A stretch of DNA of 44,603 nucleotides from an uncultured Campylobacter sp. (GCF_938017775.1 NZ_CALIIU010000036.1:1-44603), one strand, 5' to 3'; shown: positions 25,351 to 33,061, counted from the stretch's first letter. The notes: generated from the letters alone by a model not told the origin. Made by a program: numbers and translations.

Positions 25351-25863
25351 CTAAATCGCGGCTTTTAATGACTCAAATTTCGCGTCTTGCTCGGCTAGCA
25401 GTTGTCCTTTCTCATCGCGCGAGACGTAAATTTTAAAGATATTCTCGCCCGCCTTGTCGTAAAAACCCACGAATTTCGAGAGCATCCCCATGAAAGTCTG
25501 CGTCACGAGGATGATCTTATCGATCTCATCCGTCTTTAGATGACCCCCCAAAATGCCCAGCCCATGCGCCTCATCGCCGTTTGCGCCCATGCCGAAATTA
25601 TAATATCCGCGCGCGCTCTTGCCGCTTGGGATCTTGGTTTTAAACTCGATGATGAAGCTCGGCGTATTTTTTACGAAAAGCACCTCGCCCCAGCTCTCAA
25701 GCTCCCTAATGACCTCGCAGAATTTATCGCCGCCCGCGCTCTTGCCGAAGCGCTCGGGCAGGTTTAGCAGCACATCGATCTCCTTCGCGCCCAGCTCCTT
25801 GCAGATCTGCGCGATCGAAATTTTAGGATTTTGCGCGAACAGCGCCTCGATTTTTTCCTTCAT
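25351..25863 (-). CDS. hutX: HutX-like cytosolic haem utilisation carrier protein
   Basis: This 170-residue cytosolic protein matches HutX/HugX: ALFAQNPKISIAQICKELG and DVLLNLPERFG at the N-terminus, WGEVLFVKNTPSFIIEFK, LGILGGHLKTDEIDKIILV, TFMGMLSKFVGFYD, and FKIYVSRDEKGQLLAEQ near the end. HutX proteins bind haem and pass it to a HutZ-type degradation enzyme. No hutZ, TonB or haem receptor gene is nearby, so it is isolated here. The start at 25863 follows AAAGGG, and the TATAAT at 25902-25897 rules out the ATG at 25938. Confidence 0.85.
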   Translation of the reverse strand: MKEKIEALFAQNPKISIAQICKELGAKEIDVLLNLPERFGKSAGGDKFCEVIRELESWGEVLFVKNTPSFIIEFKTKIPSGKSARGYYNFGMGANGDEAHGLGILGGHLKTDEIDKIILVTQTFMGMLSKFVGFYDKAGENIFKIYVSRDEKGQLLAEQDAKFESLKAAI

Positions 25864-25896
25864 TTTTACCCTTTCGTAAATAAAATTTTGAAAGCC

Positions 25897-25902
25897 ATTA
25901 TA
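25897..25902 (-). promoter_or_regulatory. -10 box of hutX
   Basis: TATAAT on the minus strand, 34 bp before the ATG at 25863. I looked for a Fur-type box across it and saw only AT-rich sequence without clear symmetry. Confidence 0.5.
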
Positions 25903-26036
25903 ATATAAAAATTCTAAGTTACAGATAACGGCAATCAATTAAAGAGGATTTAAAAAGCTTATTTGAAGAAAAATTTAGCGCTGCAAAGTGCTTATGCATA
26001 GAATTTTAAGTGATAATACAAAGAATTTTATCTGCA

Positions 26037-26062
26037 CGGAATTTTAGAATTCTAAAATTCCG
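26037..26062. repeat. Perfect 26-bp palindrome
   Basis: The half CGGAATTTTAGAA (26037-26049) is followed at once by its exact reverse complement TTCTAAAATTCCG (26050-26062), with no loop. It holds GAATTT, GAATTC and AAATTC. It lies 17 bp after the DUF805 stop and could end that transcript, but no T-run follows. Shorter relatives recur in other gaps of the window. Confidence 0.9.
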
Positions 26063-26079
26063 CAAAGTTTAGAGCTGTA

Positions 26080-26523
26080 TCATAGCGGATCGTATCCGAA
26101 GCGATTGGACCCGCTATCGCCGCGCTGCACGAAAAACACAAGCAGCACTATCCAACCCACAAATGATACCAAAAGCCCGATATCGCCGAAAAAAGCACCC
26201 ACGATCGGCGTTAAAATAAGCAGAAAAAACCAGCCGCTTCTATCGGTGTCATGTAGTCGCCTAACTGATACGGCGATAGCTGGCACGAGCATAGCTAGTT
26301 GAAAAAGCGCATCTATAATGCCGATTTCTTGATGGACGATTTTGCCGGCTATTATTTGATTGTACCCTATCGTAGTGCCTAAAACGCCATCTATTAAGCT
26401 CAAAACGATCCCGCCAAGCACGGTAAATAGAAAAAACCACCAGTACTCCGACCTTGATGCTCGCCCGCTAAATGCGGCGTATTTTTGCTTGACGCAAGTT
26501 TGCACGGACTCCATAAAAGTCAT
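26080..26523 (-). CDS. DUF805 membrane protein (first paralogue)
   Basis: This 147-residue inner-membrane protein shows the DUF805 signature: MESVQTCVKQKYAAFSGRAS, RSEYWWFFLF, then VRRLHDTDRSGWFFLL and GSNRFGYDPL at the end. Four hydrophobic segments span the middle. DUF805 proteins are widespread and have no assigned function. AAAGGAGT precedes the ATG. A close paralogue lies at 33776-34183 on the same strand. It stands alone, behind the TM2-protein gene. Confidence 0.9.
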   Translation of the reverse strand: MTFMESVQTCVKQKYAAFSGRASRSEYWWFFLFTVLGGIVLSLIDGVLGTTIGYNQIIAGKIVHQEIGIIDALFQLAMLVPAIAVSVRRLHDTDRSGWFFLLILTPIVGAFFGDIGLLVSFVGWIVLLVFFVQRGDSGSNRFGYDPL

Positions 26524-26552
26524 TTTAAACTCCTTTTTTAAAATAATATAGG

Positions 26553-26558
26553 ATTATA
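26553..26558 (-). promoter_or_regulatory. -10 box of the first DUF805 gene
   Basis: TATAAT on the minus strand in an AT-rich stretch, 30 bp before the ATG at 26523. The second DUF805 gene has the same arrangement at 34217-34212. Confidence 0.5.
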
Positions 26559-26583
26559 CTAATTGCCCCTTAAATTTAAATAC

Positions 26584-28032
26584 CTAAAACTCCCGCCCGT
26601 TCATCTGCCTTACGTGATACGCCAGATTCGCTAGATTGTAGCCGCCTTTTGAGGCGGTAACCTCTCTAGTGCTATAAACCGCCGAAACATTTAGAATTAC
26701 CGAAGCTAACCACCCTATGGCAAATACTAAAGCGAAAAGCTGCGAGTCAAGCGCTATCAAGATTAGAGTTACTATCTCCGTAGCTGCAATAACATAAAAC
26801 GCTCTTAGATAGTTTTTCTCTCCGCTACAATCATAAAGCTCTTTACTAACTAGCAGCTGATAGATCAGATATACCGCTGTGCATACGTAATAAATGCTTA
26901 TCATAAAAACTGATGGTTTAAACAATTCAAATCCTACAAATATAGTGCTTACTGCGCTTATAGCCGAGGAAACCCCGACTAACACGGCGTTTGATAGCAG
27001 ATCCGTGCTGCGTATTGCCCGCGCTAAAAAATATAACCCTACAGCTAGGCATATCATAGATATAAGTCCGACGCCCTCCAACGCACCCACTTTATCTATA
27101 TTCTTGATATATCTGCCTACCGCATTTAACGCCTCAAGCCCAAATGCTATGTAAAGGGTGGTTTTGGCGGTAGATAGATTTTCGCTCTGCTCTTTAGCGT
27201 CATCCGTATAAACATACAGGATTGCTCCCGCGCCTACGGATACATTTAGCTTTCGCACCATATCAGGCAACCTAAAAAAGTCGCTAATAAGCCAAATTAA
27301 AAACAAAACATTAGGCACCGAGAAAATAACCATAAAATGAAAAAAGCCCTGTTCTATATCTTTTAGGTCTGATGCTTGCACACCCAAATCCGGACGAGAC
27401 GAGTTTATAAGCGCCAACAGATCTTTACCTTCTATACTCGTCCACATGACAGTAACCACTGCTAAAAAAAGCCAGATGAGAAATGGTAAGCCGCCTAAAA
27501 GCTGAAAAATCGCGGAGATTATACGCCCAAGATAAAATCTATGCGCACCAAAAGGTCCGAGGAACATATAAAATACGTAGGCCTTATTTAGATCGTAAGC
27601 CCTAGCTGAGCTTTGCGTAGAGCTAATTCTATCGGAATTTAAGGAAGCTGAATTTCGCCAAGTGGAATTCTGCTCTGTAAAATTCTGCGAGTTTGCGGCA
27701 TTCTCGGTAGAATTCAAACTTTTAGCGTTAGAATCTTGCTCGCTAGAGCCTGTCGCGGCAGAATCTCGCAAAATAGAATTTTCTTCATCCAAGCCTTGAG
27801 CTGCAAAAGCTAAATTTTGCTCCGCAGAATTCTGTGGTGTGAAATTCTGTTTTGTAAAAGTAGAATTTTGCTCGCTAGTATCATCCGCCGCAAGTTCTTC
27901 TTGCGCTAAATCTAAATTCTCAGATTGCTCCTGTGGTTTCTCGTCCAGAGGCTTTTTTTCTTCGCCACTTTTACGTCTTATACTGGCTAGCGACGCAGGA
28001 TTGCTGCTGCTGCCCCAAATATCTTCGCCCAT
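26584..28032 (-). CDS. TM2-domain membrane protein with long Gln/Asn/Ser-rich N-terminus
   Basis: In this 482-residue protein, residues 1-145 are hydrophilic and low in complexity, with recurring xQNS/xQNF/EQN phrases. The TM2 domain begins at about 147: NKAYVFYMFLGPFGAHRFYLG, followed by helices to about 200. About seven further helices run to residue 465. TM2 domains occur in many membrane proteins without an agreed role. The phrases QNS/QNF arise from the AGAATTC/AAATTC words common in the gaps, so the tail may have grown from repeat DNA. AAGGAGAG precedes the ATG. Confidence 0.78.
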   Translation of the reverse strand: MGEDIWGSSSNPASLASIRRKSGEEKKPLDEKPQEQSENLDLAQEELAADDTSEQNSTFTKQNFTPQNSAEQNLAFAAQGLDEENSILRDSAATGSSEQDSNAKSLNSTENAANSQNFTEQNSTWRNSASLNSDRISSTQSSARAYDLNKAYVFYMFLGPFGAHRFYLGRIISAIFQLLGGLPFLIWLFLAVVTVMWTSIEGKDLLALINSSRPDLGVQASDLKDIEQGFFHFMVIFSVPNVLFLIWLISDFFRLPDMVRKLNVSVGAGAILYVYTDDAKEQSENLSTAKTTLYIAFGLEALNAVGRYIKNIDKVGALEGVGLISMICLAVGLYFLARAIRSTDLLSNAVLVGVSSAISAVSTIFVGFELFKPSVFMISIYYVCTAVYLIYQLLVSKELYDCSGEKNYLRAFYVIAATEIVTLILIALDSQLFALVFAIGWLASVILNVSAVYSTREVTASKGGYNLANLAYHVRQMNGREF

Positions 28033-28121
28033 CTGCTCTCCTTGATTTTTAAAGCAATTTTACCTGAAATTTAAGGAATTTTTGTATATTCGCCGCTACA
28101 AATTCAAAACAAAGGACAAAA

Positions 28122-28646
28122 ATGTCAACAGTAACATTTCAAGGAAAGCCCGTAGAGTTAAGCGGGCAAGAGATAAATCTAGGCGATCGCGCGCCGCAAG
28201 TGCGCTTAGTAGCCCAGGATCTAAGCGAAATCGAGATCGCTAGCGGCAAGCACGTGCAAATCATCGTCGCCGTGCCGTCGCTAGATACGCCCGTCTGCGC
28301 GACGGAGGCACGTAAGTTCAACGAGCGCGCCGCATCGCTTCCTAATACTGAAGTAATCGTCGTTTCGATGGATTTACCGTTTGCGATGGGGAGGTTTTGT
28401 ACGACTGAGGGAATCAAAAATCTACGCGTTGCAAGCGATTTCCGCGATAAGGAATTTTGCCGCCGCTACGGCACCCTAATCGCCAGCGGTGCATTAGCAG
28501 GTCTTAGCGCCAGAGCGATCTTCGTCATAGATACCGCAGGCGTCGTGGTTTATAAAGAGCTCGTAAGCGACATAGCCTCTGAGCCTGACTACGACGCAGC
28601 CCTAGATTTTGCAGAGCTCGTCGCTCGCAACAGCTGCTCTAACTGA
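28122..28646 (+). CDS. tpx: Thiol peroxidase Tpx
   Basis: This 174-residue peroxiredoxin of the atypical two-Cys Tpx type reduces H2O2 and lipid hydroperoxides with thioredoxin. The peroxidatic Cys59 lies in PSLDTPVCATE and the resolving Cys93 in FAMGRFCTTEG, both at the usual spacing. TVTFQGKPVELSG at the N-terminus is typical. It is cytosolic or periplasmic depending on species; no signal peptide is present here. The C-terminus ends with an extra Cys in NSCSN. It is transcribed divergently from the TM2-protein gene. Confidence 0.95.
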   Translation: MSTVTFQGKPVELSGQEINLGDRAPQVRLVAQDLSEIEIASGKHVQIIVAVPSLDTPVCATEARKFNERAASLPNTEVIVVSMDLPFAMGRFCTTEGIKNLRVASDFRDKEFCRRYGTLIASGALAGLSARAIFVIDTAGVVVYKELVSDIASEPDYDAALDFAELVARNSCSN

Positions 28647-28700
28647 GCAAGATAATAGATCCAAGGTTTGGATAATTTTAGCCTCGCTTTAGTTCACTAC

Positions 28701-28751
28701 TTTAAGCAAATTCGCCCTACTGCAAGTAAAAAACGAAGTAGGGCGCTTAAA
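28701..28751. terminator. Stem-loop after tpx
   Basis: CGCCCTACT (28713-28721) pairs with AGTAGGGCG (28737-28745), and the outer TTTAAGC (28701-28707) with GCTTAAA (28745-28751) across a bulge. It lies 55 bp after the tpx stop and lacks a T-run, so a factor-dependent or mRNA-end role is likely. Confidence 0.5.
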
Positions 28752-28861
28752 ATCAACTTCAATTTTACATTTTGATTTTACGCTTTGATTTGCGCTTCGG
28801 TGCACGCAAAGCTATTAACGCACTGCGATAGCAAGCGAACGAGCACGAAATATAGGATCGC

Positions 28862-28890
28862 CTGCTGCTAAATTTTAAATTTAGCAGCAG
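28862..28890. repeat. 29-bp palindrome between convergent genes
   Basis: CTGCTGCTAAATTT (28862-28875) and AAATTTAGCAGCAG (28877-28890) are perfect arms around a single base. It lies 28 bp past the SUKH-like stop on the minus strand and could act as its transcript end. Confidence 0.75.
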
Positions 28891-28918
28891 CGGGAGTTGA
28901 AATTTTAAATTTGCTCGC

Positions 28919-29635
28919 TTAACTACTTCGCGCGATAAATTCGCTAAAAGAGATCTCCCGCGCGTAAAATTTAACTCCGAGCGAGGCGAGTTTGTCCTGC
29001 AGCGGTAGTGCCAGCTCCTCTATGCCGCTAAATACGCAAAGCGGCAGGTTTTGCATCCTCTCTTTAGTCGCCGTAAAGTTCTCGTTTTCAAAAAATTTCT
29101 TTAAAAACACGAGCGTTTTTACCTTATCCGCGCCCAGATCCTCGATGAAAACGCTGAAATATTTATATCCCGGCTCCTCGCGCGCTTCATCTTGCTGCGC
29201 GTAGTCGTCCACCAGCTCGCGGTAAAATTCGTTGTTTAAATCAGCAAGCGACGCGATCAGCTCAATAGAGCAAGGCGGCTCAAGCGCGGCAAGTGCAGTT
29301 AAAATTTCTTCAAATTTAACGATGTCGTCCGCAACCTTTATCGCCTCCCAAAAGCCCGCGCCGTGATAGGCGAAGTAAACGGGTGAGGCATCCCCAAGAG
29401 CAAAATCCACGAAAAACGGATCGTCCATGCCGTTACGCGCGATGACCCGCCAACTCTTGCGCCACTGCTCGGGTGCGTCGTTTGCTAGCTCCTCGCTCGT
29501 TTTGCGGCTAGCGAGCCTATATCCTTCCTGAAAACTCTCAAACTCGCCCTCGTCAGGATAGAAAAACGGCAGCAAAATGGACTCTGGAACGATGCGTTTG
29601 CGGATAAAATTTCGGATCAAATTCGGGATTTGCAC
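28919..29635 (-). CDS. SMI1/KNR4 (SUKH)-like protein, tentative
   Basis: This 238-residue protein has no signal peptide or membrane helix. Residues 45-110 resemble the SUKH (SMI1/KNR4) pattern: WRVIARNGMDDPFFVDF, SPVYFAYHGAGFW and KVADDIVKFEEIL. SUKH proteins often are immunity proteins to secreted toxins, but also serve housekeeping roles. The C-terminal 80 residues contain an alpha/beta segment of unknown type (DKVKTLVFLKKFF). No toxin or secretion gene is nearby. The family call is by eye and may be wrong; the gene itself looks real. Confidence 0.55.
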   Translation of the reverse strand: MQIPNLIRNFIRKRIVPESILLPFFYPDEGEFESFQEGYRLASRKTSEELANDAPEQWRKSWRVIARNGMDDPFFVDFALGDASPVYFAYHGAGFWEAIKVADDIVKFEEILTALAALEPPCSIELIASLADLNNEFYRELVDDYAQQDEAREEPGYKYFSVFIEDLGADKVKTLVFLKKFFENENFTATKERMQNLPLCVFSGIEELALPLQDKLASLGVKFYAREISFSEFIARSS

Positions 29636-29731
29636 GGCGCGGCCTTTGGGTTAAATTTGAGCCAACTTTAGCAGAGTTTTTAATCCGCGCAAAATTTACG
29701 TTTGAATTTGACGAATACAAAAGAAAGTAAA

Positions 29732-29771
29732 TTTACGCTCAAATTCAACAAATTGCGAATTTGAGCGTAAA
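29732..29771. repeat. Perfect 15-bp inverted repeat
   Basis: TTTACGCTCAAATTC (29732-29746) pairs with GAATTTGAGCGTAAA (29757-29771) around a 10-nt loop. It lies between the second reductase gene and the SUKH-like gene, next to a second structured element at 29801-29878. Confidence 0.85.
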
Positions 29772-29800
29772 AAGACAAGCGGAAGTATTTTAAGATGGAT

Positions 29801-29878
29801 TTGAATGTTGCGACGAAAATTTCGTCCCAAGACTAGGCAATTAGCCTGTCGCAGGGCGAAATTTTCTAGCTCATTCAA
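29801..29878. repeat. Imperfect long hairpin after reductase 2
   Basis: TTGAATG (29801-29807) matches CATTCAA (29872-29878). Inside, GAAAATTTCGTCCC pairs with GGGCGAAATTTTC, and AGGC with GCCT at the tip. It follows the reductase stop (29907, minus) by about 30 bp. A 60-codon frame runs through it on the minus strand but is not credible as a gene. It may be a mobile or REP-like repeat. Confidence 0.6.
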
Positions 29879-29906
29879 AGACGTTTAAAAGACGACGCGT
29901 TAAATT

Positions 29907-32354
29907 CTATAAAGATTGTAAGATTTTTGGCTTACCAAATGCCGTAATCGGCTTAATCTCGCCTTTAAATTTCTCGATTTGAGCAAGCACGGTGTGGGCC
30001 GAGTTGCTTTGCGCGAGACTTGACGTGCCTTTATCAAACGTAAGCACATTTACGCAGCCGTGCTGGCAGAGGCTCTTTTCGCCCCAAACCTCGGGATCGT
30101 ACCACGCGCCCTCGCAGATCGCTGCGACGCGCTCAGGCACGATGTCGGTGACTAGCACGCCCGCTAAAATTTCGCCGCGATCGTTGAAAACGCGCACGAT
30201 GTCGCCGTTCGCAAGCCCGCGCGCTTCGGCGTCTTTTGGATTGATAAGCACCGGCTCTCTGCCGCTAACCTCGGCGAAATTTCTGATGATTGAGTTGTTT
30301 AGCTGGCTGTGCAAGCGGTAGCGAGAGTGCGGGCTTACGATGTGAATCGGATATTTCGCCGTCTTTTTCGCATCGCCTAGCCACTCCTTAGGCTCGATCC
30401 AAGTAGGCATCGGCGGGCAGTCGGCATAGCCCATCTTAGCGATTACCGGCGAGTAGAGCTCGATCTTACCAGACGGCGTGCCGAGGCGATTTTTGGCGGG
30501 ATTTTCGCGGAATGCCGCAAGACGCGTATATAGCGCGCTACTCTCGTCGTCCTTTTCAAAGCGCACGAAGCCTTTGTCGTAAAATTCCTCAAAGCTAGGC
30601 ATCGTTATATTTAGGCCTTTGGCTTGCTCTACGGCATCGGCGTAGAATTCCTTCATCCAGCCTAACTCGTCCTTGCCCTCGCTAAAGACCTCGCCGTATC
30701 CCCAGCGCTTGCAGATCTGCTCGCAGATCCAAAAGTCGCTCCTACTCTCGCCCATCGGCTCGATTGCAGACCTGTAAGCGACTATATATTCGCCCGTAGC
30801 GCCCGTTTGGTTGATGTCGTTGCGCTCGACCTCGATCGCGACGGGAAGCACGATGTCGCTAAGCTTCGCCGTACTCGTCCAGTAAGGCTCGGCGGTGATG
30901 ACGGTGTCAAATTTACGCCACTGCCTAACAATATTATTCACGTCTTGATGGCGCGTAAACATCGATCCGCACGCCATATAGGCGACTCTCATATGCGGCA
31001 GCTTGATCTTGGTGCCGTCATAATCGATCTGCTTGCCCGGATGCTCCAGCGCCTCTATGCTGCGAGAGGACGGGATGGTGATGTTTTTCGCGCTTTTCCA
31101 AGGCGCAGAGCCCGTGTTTTCGTATTTCTCATCTATGCGCGTGCTAAGTCCCTTTAAAATCGGAGCCACTTTATTCGTAGCGCCTGCAGAGCCGTAGCCC
31201 AGGCTAAATTCAAAGCCGAGACCCTCCTTGCCGATATATCCCAGCATCGCATTAAGCGCCACTAGCGCCCAGAAAGGCTGCTCGCCGTGATCTGCGCGCT
31301 GCAAACCGCGACCGATCAAGATCGTAGTCGGCTCCTTTGCAAGCGCTGTAGCAAATTTCGCAATAGCCTCCTCGCTAAGCCCGCAAATTTTGCTCGCCCA
31401 AGCTGCGTCCTTTACGATTTTATCGCTCTCGCCTAGAAAATACGCTTTAAATTTATTAAATCCAACGGTATATTTTTTGATAAATTCCTCGTCGTAGAGG
31501 TTGTTCGTAAACAGATAATGGCACATACCGATGATGAGCGCGGTGTCGGTGTTCGGGCGCACAATGATATCTTCACTGCCGAAGTAACGCGCGGTATCGT
31601 TTCTCATCACGTTTACGCTGTAGGTTTTGATGCCCGATTTTTTAAGCTCTTGCATGCCTATGTAGCCGTCATGCGTAGGCGGAATGGATGAAATTTGATT
31701 GGTTACCGCAGGATCGGTGCCCCAAAATACGACGTTTTTGGCGTTTTTGACGATCGCTTTCCACGTAGTAGGCGCGTCGTAAACGGCGCTTGAGCCCAGC
31801 ACGTGAGGCATGATGACGAGCCCCGCGCCGGTCGAATAATCGCCGCTTTCCTCTACGTAGCCGCCTAAAATTTTAAGCATTCGGTGCGCTACGGTGCGTC
31901 CCCAGCCGATCTTGCCGCTACCGCCCCACCAGTAGCACTCGCCGTAGATCGCCTCGGCGCCGTATTTGTCGAAATTTTCTTTCAAAGCCTTCGCCGCTAA
32001 ATCAAGCGCTACGTCCCAGCTAACGCGCACGAACTCCTCTTTGCCGCGCAGTTCGCTTTTGGCTGCACCTTTAGCCTTTAGATAGCTTTTGCGCACCATC
32101 GGATAGAGCACGCGGTTTTCGTTCTGCACGGAATCGGGCAAGCTGTAATTCATCGTGTTTGGAAATTTATCGCCTTCAAAATCGCTTACCGAAACGATCT
32201 GCGACGAGTTTAAATTTAGCCAAAAAGTGCCGAATCTATTTGCGCCGAATACCTTTTTGTTATCAAAAATCGTCTGCGTTACTCCCTCAATCCTGCTAGC
32301 ACTTGCTGCGCTTGCGCCTAAAATCCCTGCCTTTAAAAAGTCTCGCCTTTTCAT
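29907..32354 (-). CDS. TorA/DMSO-type molybdenum N-/S-oxide reductase 2
   Basis: This 815-residue Tat-exported Mo enzyme (RRDFLK at 3-8) is paralogous to the product of 20582-23098. The presumed Mo ligand Ser174 lies in GDYSTGA. In the substrate-pocket segment it reads ECYWWGGSG (139-147), where reductase 1 has GSYGW, keeping Tyr141 but replacing the next Gly with Trp. The second block NDRGEILAGVLVTD and the ending blocks match the family. It should be periplasmic and fed by the cytochrome c encoded 13 bp upstream. The pocket difference suggests another substrate, for example methionine or other sulfoxides; this is inference. AAAGGAGA precedes the ATG. Confidence 0.9.
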   Translation of the reverse strand: MKRRDFLKAGILGASAASASRIEGVTQTIFDNKKVFGANRFGTFWLNLNSSQIVSVSDFEGDKFPNTMNYSLPDSVQNENRVLYPMVRKSYLKAKGAAKSELRGKEEFVRVSWDVALDLAAKALKENFDKYGAEAIYGECYWWGGSGKIGWGRTVAHRMLKILGGYVEESGDYSTGAGLVIMPHVLGSSAVYDAPTTWKAIVKNAKNVVFWGTDPAVTNQISSIPPTHDGYIGMQELKKSGIKTYSVNVMRNDTARYFGSEDIIVRPNTDTALIIGMCHYLFTNNLYDEEFIKKYTVGFNKFKAYFLGESDKIVKDAAWASKICGLSEEAIAKFATALAKEPTTILIGRGLQRADHGEQPFWALVALNAMLGYIGKEGLGFEFSLGYGSAGATNKVAPILKGLSTRIDEKYENTGSAPWKSAKNITIPSSRSIEALEHPGKQIDYDGTKIKLPHMRVAYMACGSMFTRHQDVNNIVRQWRKFDTVITAEPYWTSTAKLSDIVLPVAIEVERNDINQTGATGEYIVAYRSAIEPMGESRSDFWICEQICKRWGYGEVFSEGKDELGWMKEFYADAVEQAKGLNITMPSFEEFYDKGFVRFEKDDESSALYTRLAAFRENPAKNRLGTPSGKIELYSPVIAKMGYADCPPMPTWIEPKEWLGDAKKTAKYPIHIVSPHSRYRLHSQLNNSIIRNFAEVSGREPVLINPKDAEARGLANGDIVRVFNDRGEILAGVLVTDIVPERVAAICEGAWYDPEVWGEKSLCQHGCVNVLTFDKGTSSLAQSNSAHTVLAQIEKFKGEIKPITAFGKPKILQSL

Positions 32355-32367
32355 CTGATCTCCTTTA

Positions 32368-32934
32368 TCATTCAGGTTTTTTTGCGTTGTGTTGTAGATA
32401 TTTTATGATCAAATTTAGCTCGTCGCCCTCGAGCGCTACGTAGTTTGCATTGATCATCTCTTGTAAATTTGCAGGCCACTGATTTGCCGTGAAGCTCTTT
32501 GGCTCATGCAGGCGGTGACACGCTGAGCAGATCTGCTCGTAGTTCGTCTTTGCCTCCGTATAAAGCGCCTTAGCGTCCTTGGCTACGGCATCCGAGCCAA
32601 CCTCGTAAATCCCCTCGACCTCATACCAGATCTCGCCGTAATCGTCCTCGAGCTTTTTGCCCCTTTTAAAATTTGCTTCGGCTTCATTCGTAAAAATCGC
32701 GTAAATTTCAGCCTCTTTCATATTTTTTTGTATTTGAAGCTGATAGTTTTCGCTCACGACGCCTTTAATTTTAATCTTGGTAACGCCACCTTCGCTGGAT
32801 ATCACCTCGATCGGTGTTAAAATTTCAGCCTCGCCGATTGCTTTTCCCTCCTGCGAGATCGTAGCGGTTTTAGAGATTACCTCTCCGCCGAAAAGCGAAC
32901 ACGCACAGATAAATGAGATAAAAATTTTCCTCAT
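32368..32934 (-). CDS. Monohaem cytochrome c, electron donor to reductase 2
   Basis: This 188-residue periplasmic cytochrome has a signal peptide to about residue 17 (FICACSLFGG) and one haem motif CSACH at 136-140. It is followed by the same type of tail as the operon 1 cytochrome (HRLHEPKSFTANQWPANL). The N-terminal domain differs strongly from that paralogue. It is first in operon 2. AAAGGA precedes the ATG. Its promoter has a TATAAT at 32972-32967 and an inverted repeat centred 41.5 bp before the predicted start. Confidence 0.9.
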   Translation of the reverse strand: MRKIFISFICACSLFGGEVISKTATISQEGKAIGEAEILTPIEVISSEGGVTKIKIKGVVSENYQLQIQKNMKEAEIYAIFTNEAEANFKRGKKLEDDYGEIWYEVEGIYEVGSDAVAKDAKALYTEAKTNYEQICSACHRLHEPKSFTANQWPANLQEMINANYVALEGDELNLIIKYLQHNAKKPE

Positions 32935-32966
32935 AAAGTATCCTTTCTAGGTTGTCTTTAACGCGA

Positions 32967-32972
32967 ATTATA
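32967..32972 (-). promoter_or_regulatory. -10 box of respiratory operon 2
   Basis: TTTATAATTC on the minus strand. With the hexamer end at -7, the transcript start falls at 32960, 26 bp before the cytochrome ATG. There is no T-rich -35 region; the inverted repeat 32992-33011 occupies that place. Confidence 0.6.
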
Positions 32973-32991
32973 AATCAAAGATAAATTTAAA

Positions 32992-33011
32992 TTTGTCGCG
33001 ATTGCGACGAA
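32992..33011. promoter_or_regulatory. Candidate Crp/Fnr-family operator (TTnGTCGC-N4-GCGACnAA)
   Basis: TTTGTCGC (32992-32999) and GCGACGAA (33004-33011) are symmetric in seven of eight positions around GATT. The size and 4-bp spacer are those of Crp/Fnr dimer sites. Its centre, 33001.5, lies 41.5 bp upstream of the predicted start of operon 2, the class II activator position. The divergent gene at 33062 encodes a Crp/Fnr-type regulator. Confidence 0.65.
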
Positions 33012-33061
33012 TTTATCCTTTTTATGTAAAATTTACGTGAAATTTTATGCAAAGAGCTGCT

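Noticed and set aside
25897..25935. Possible Fur box at the hutX promoter
   Set aside because: The stretch is AT-rich but lacks the GATAAT-type inverted symmetry needed to support it.
29696..29878. 60-codon minus frame through the hairpins after reductase 2
   Set aside because: It coincides with two inverted repeats, which explain the sequence better than coding; no ribosome site was found.
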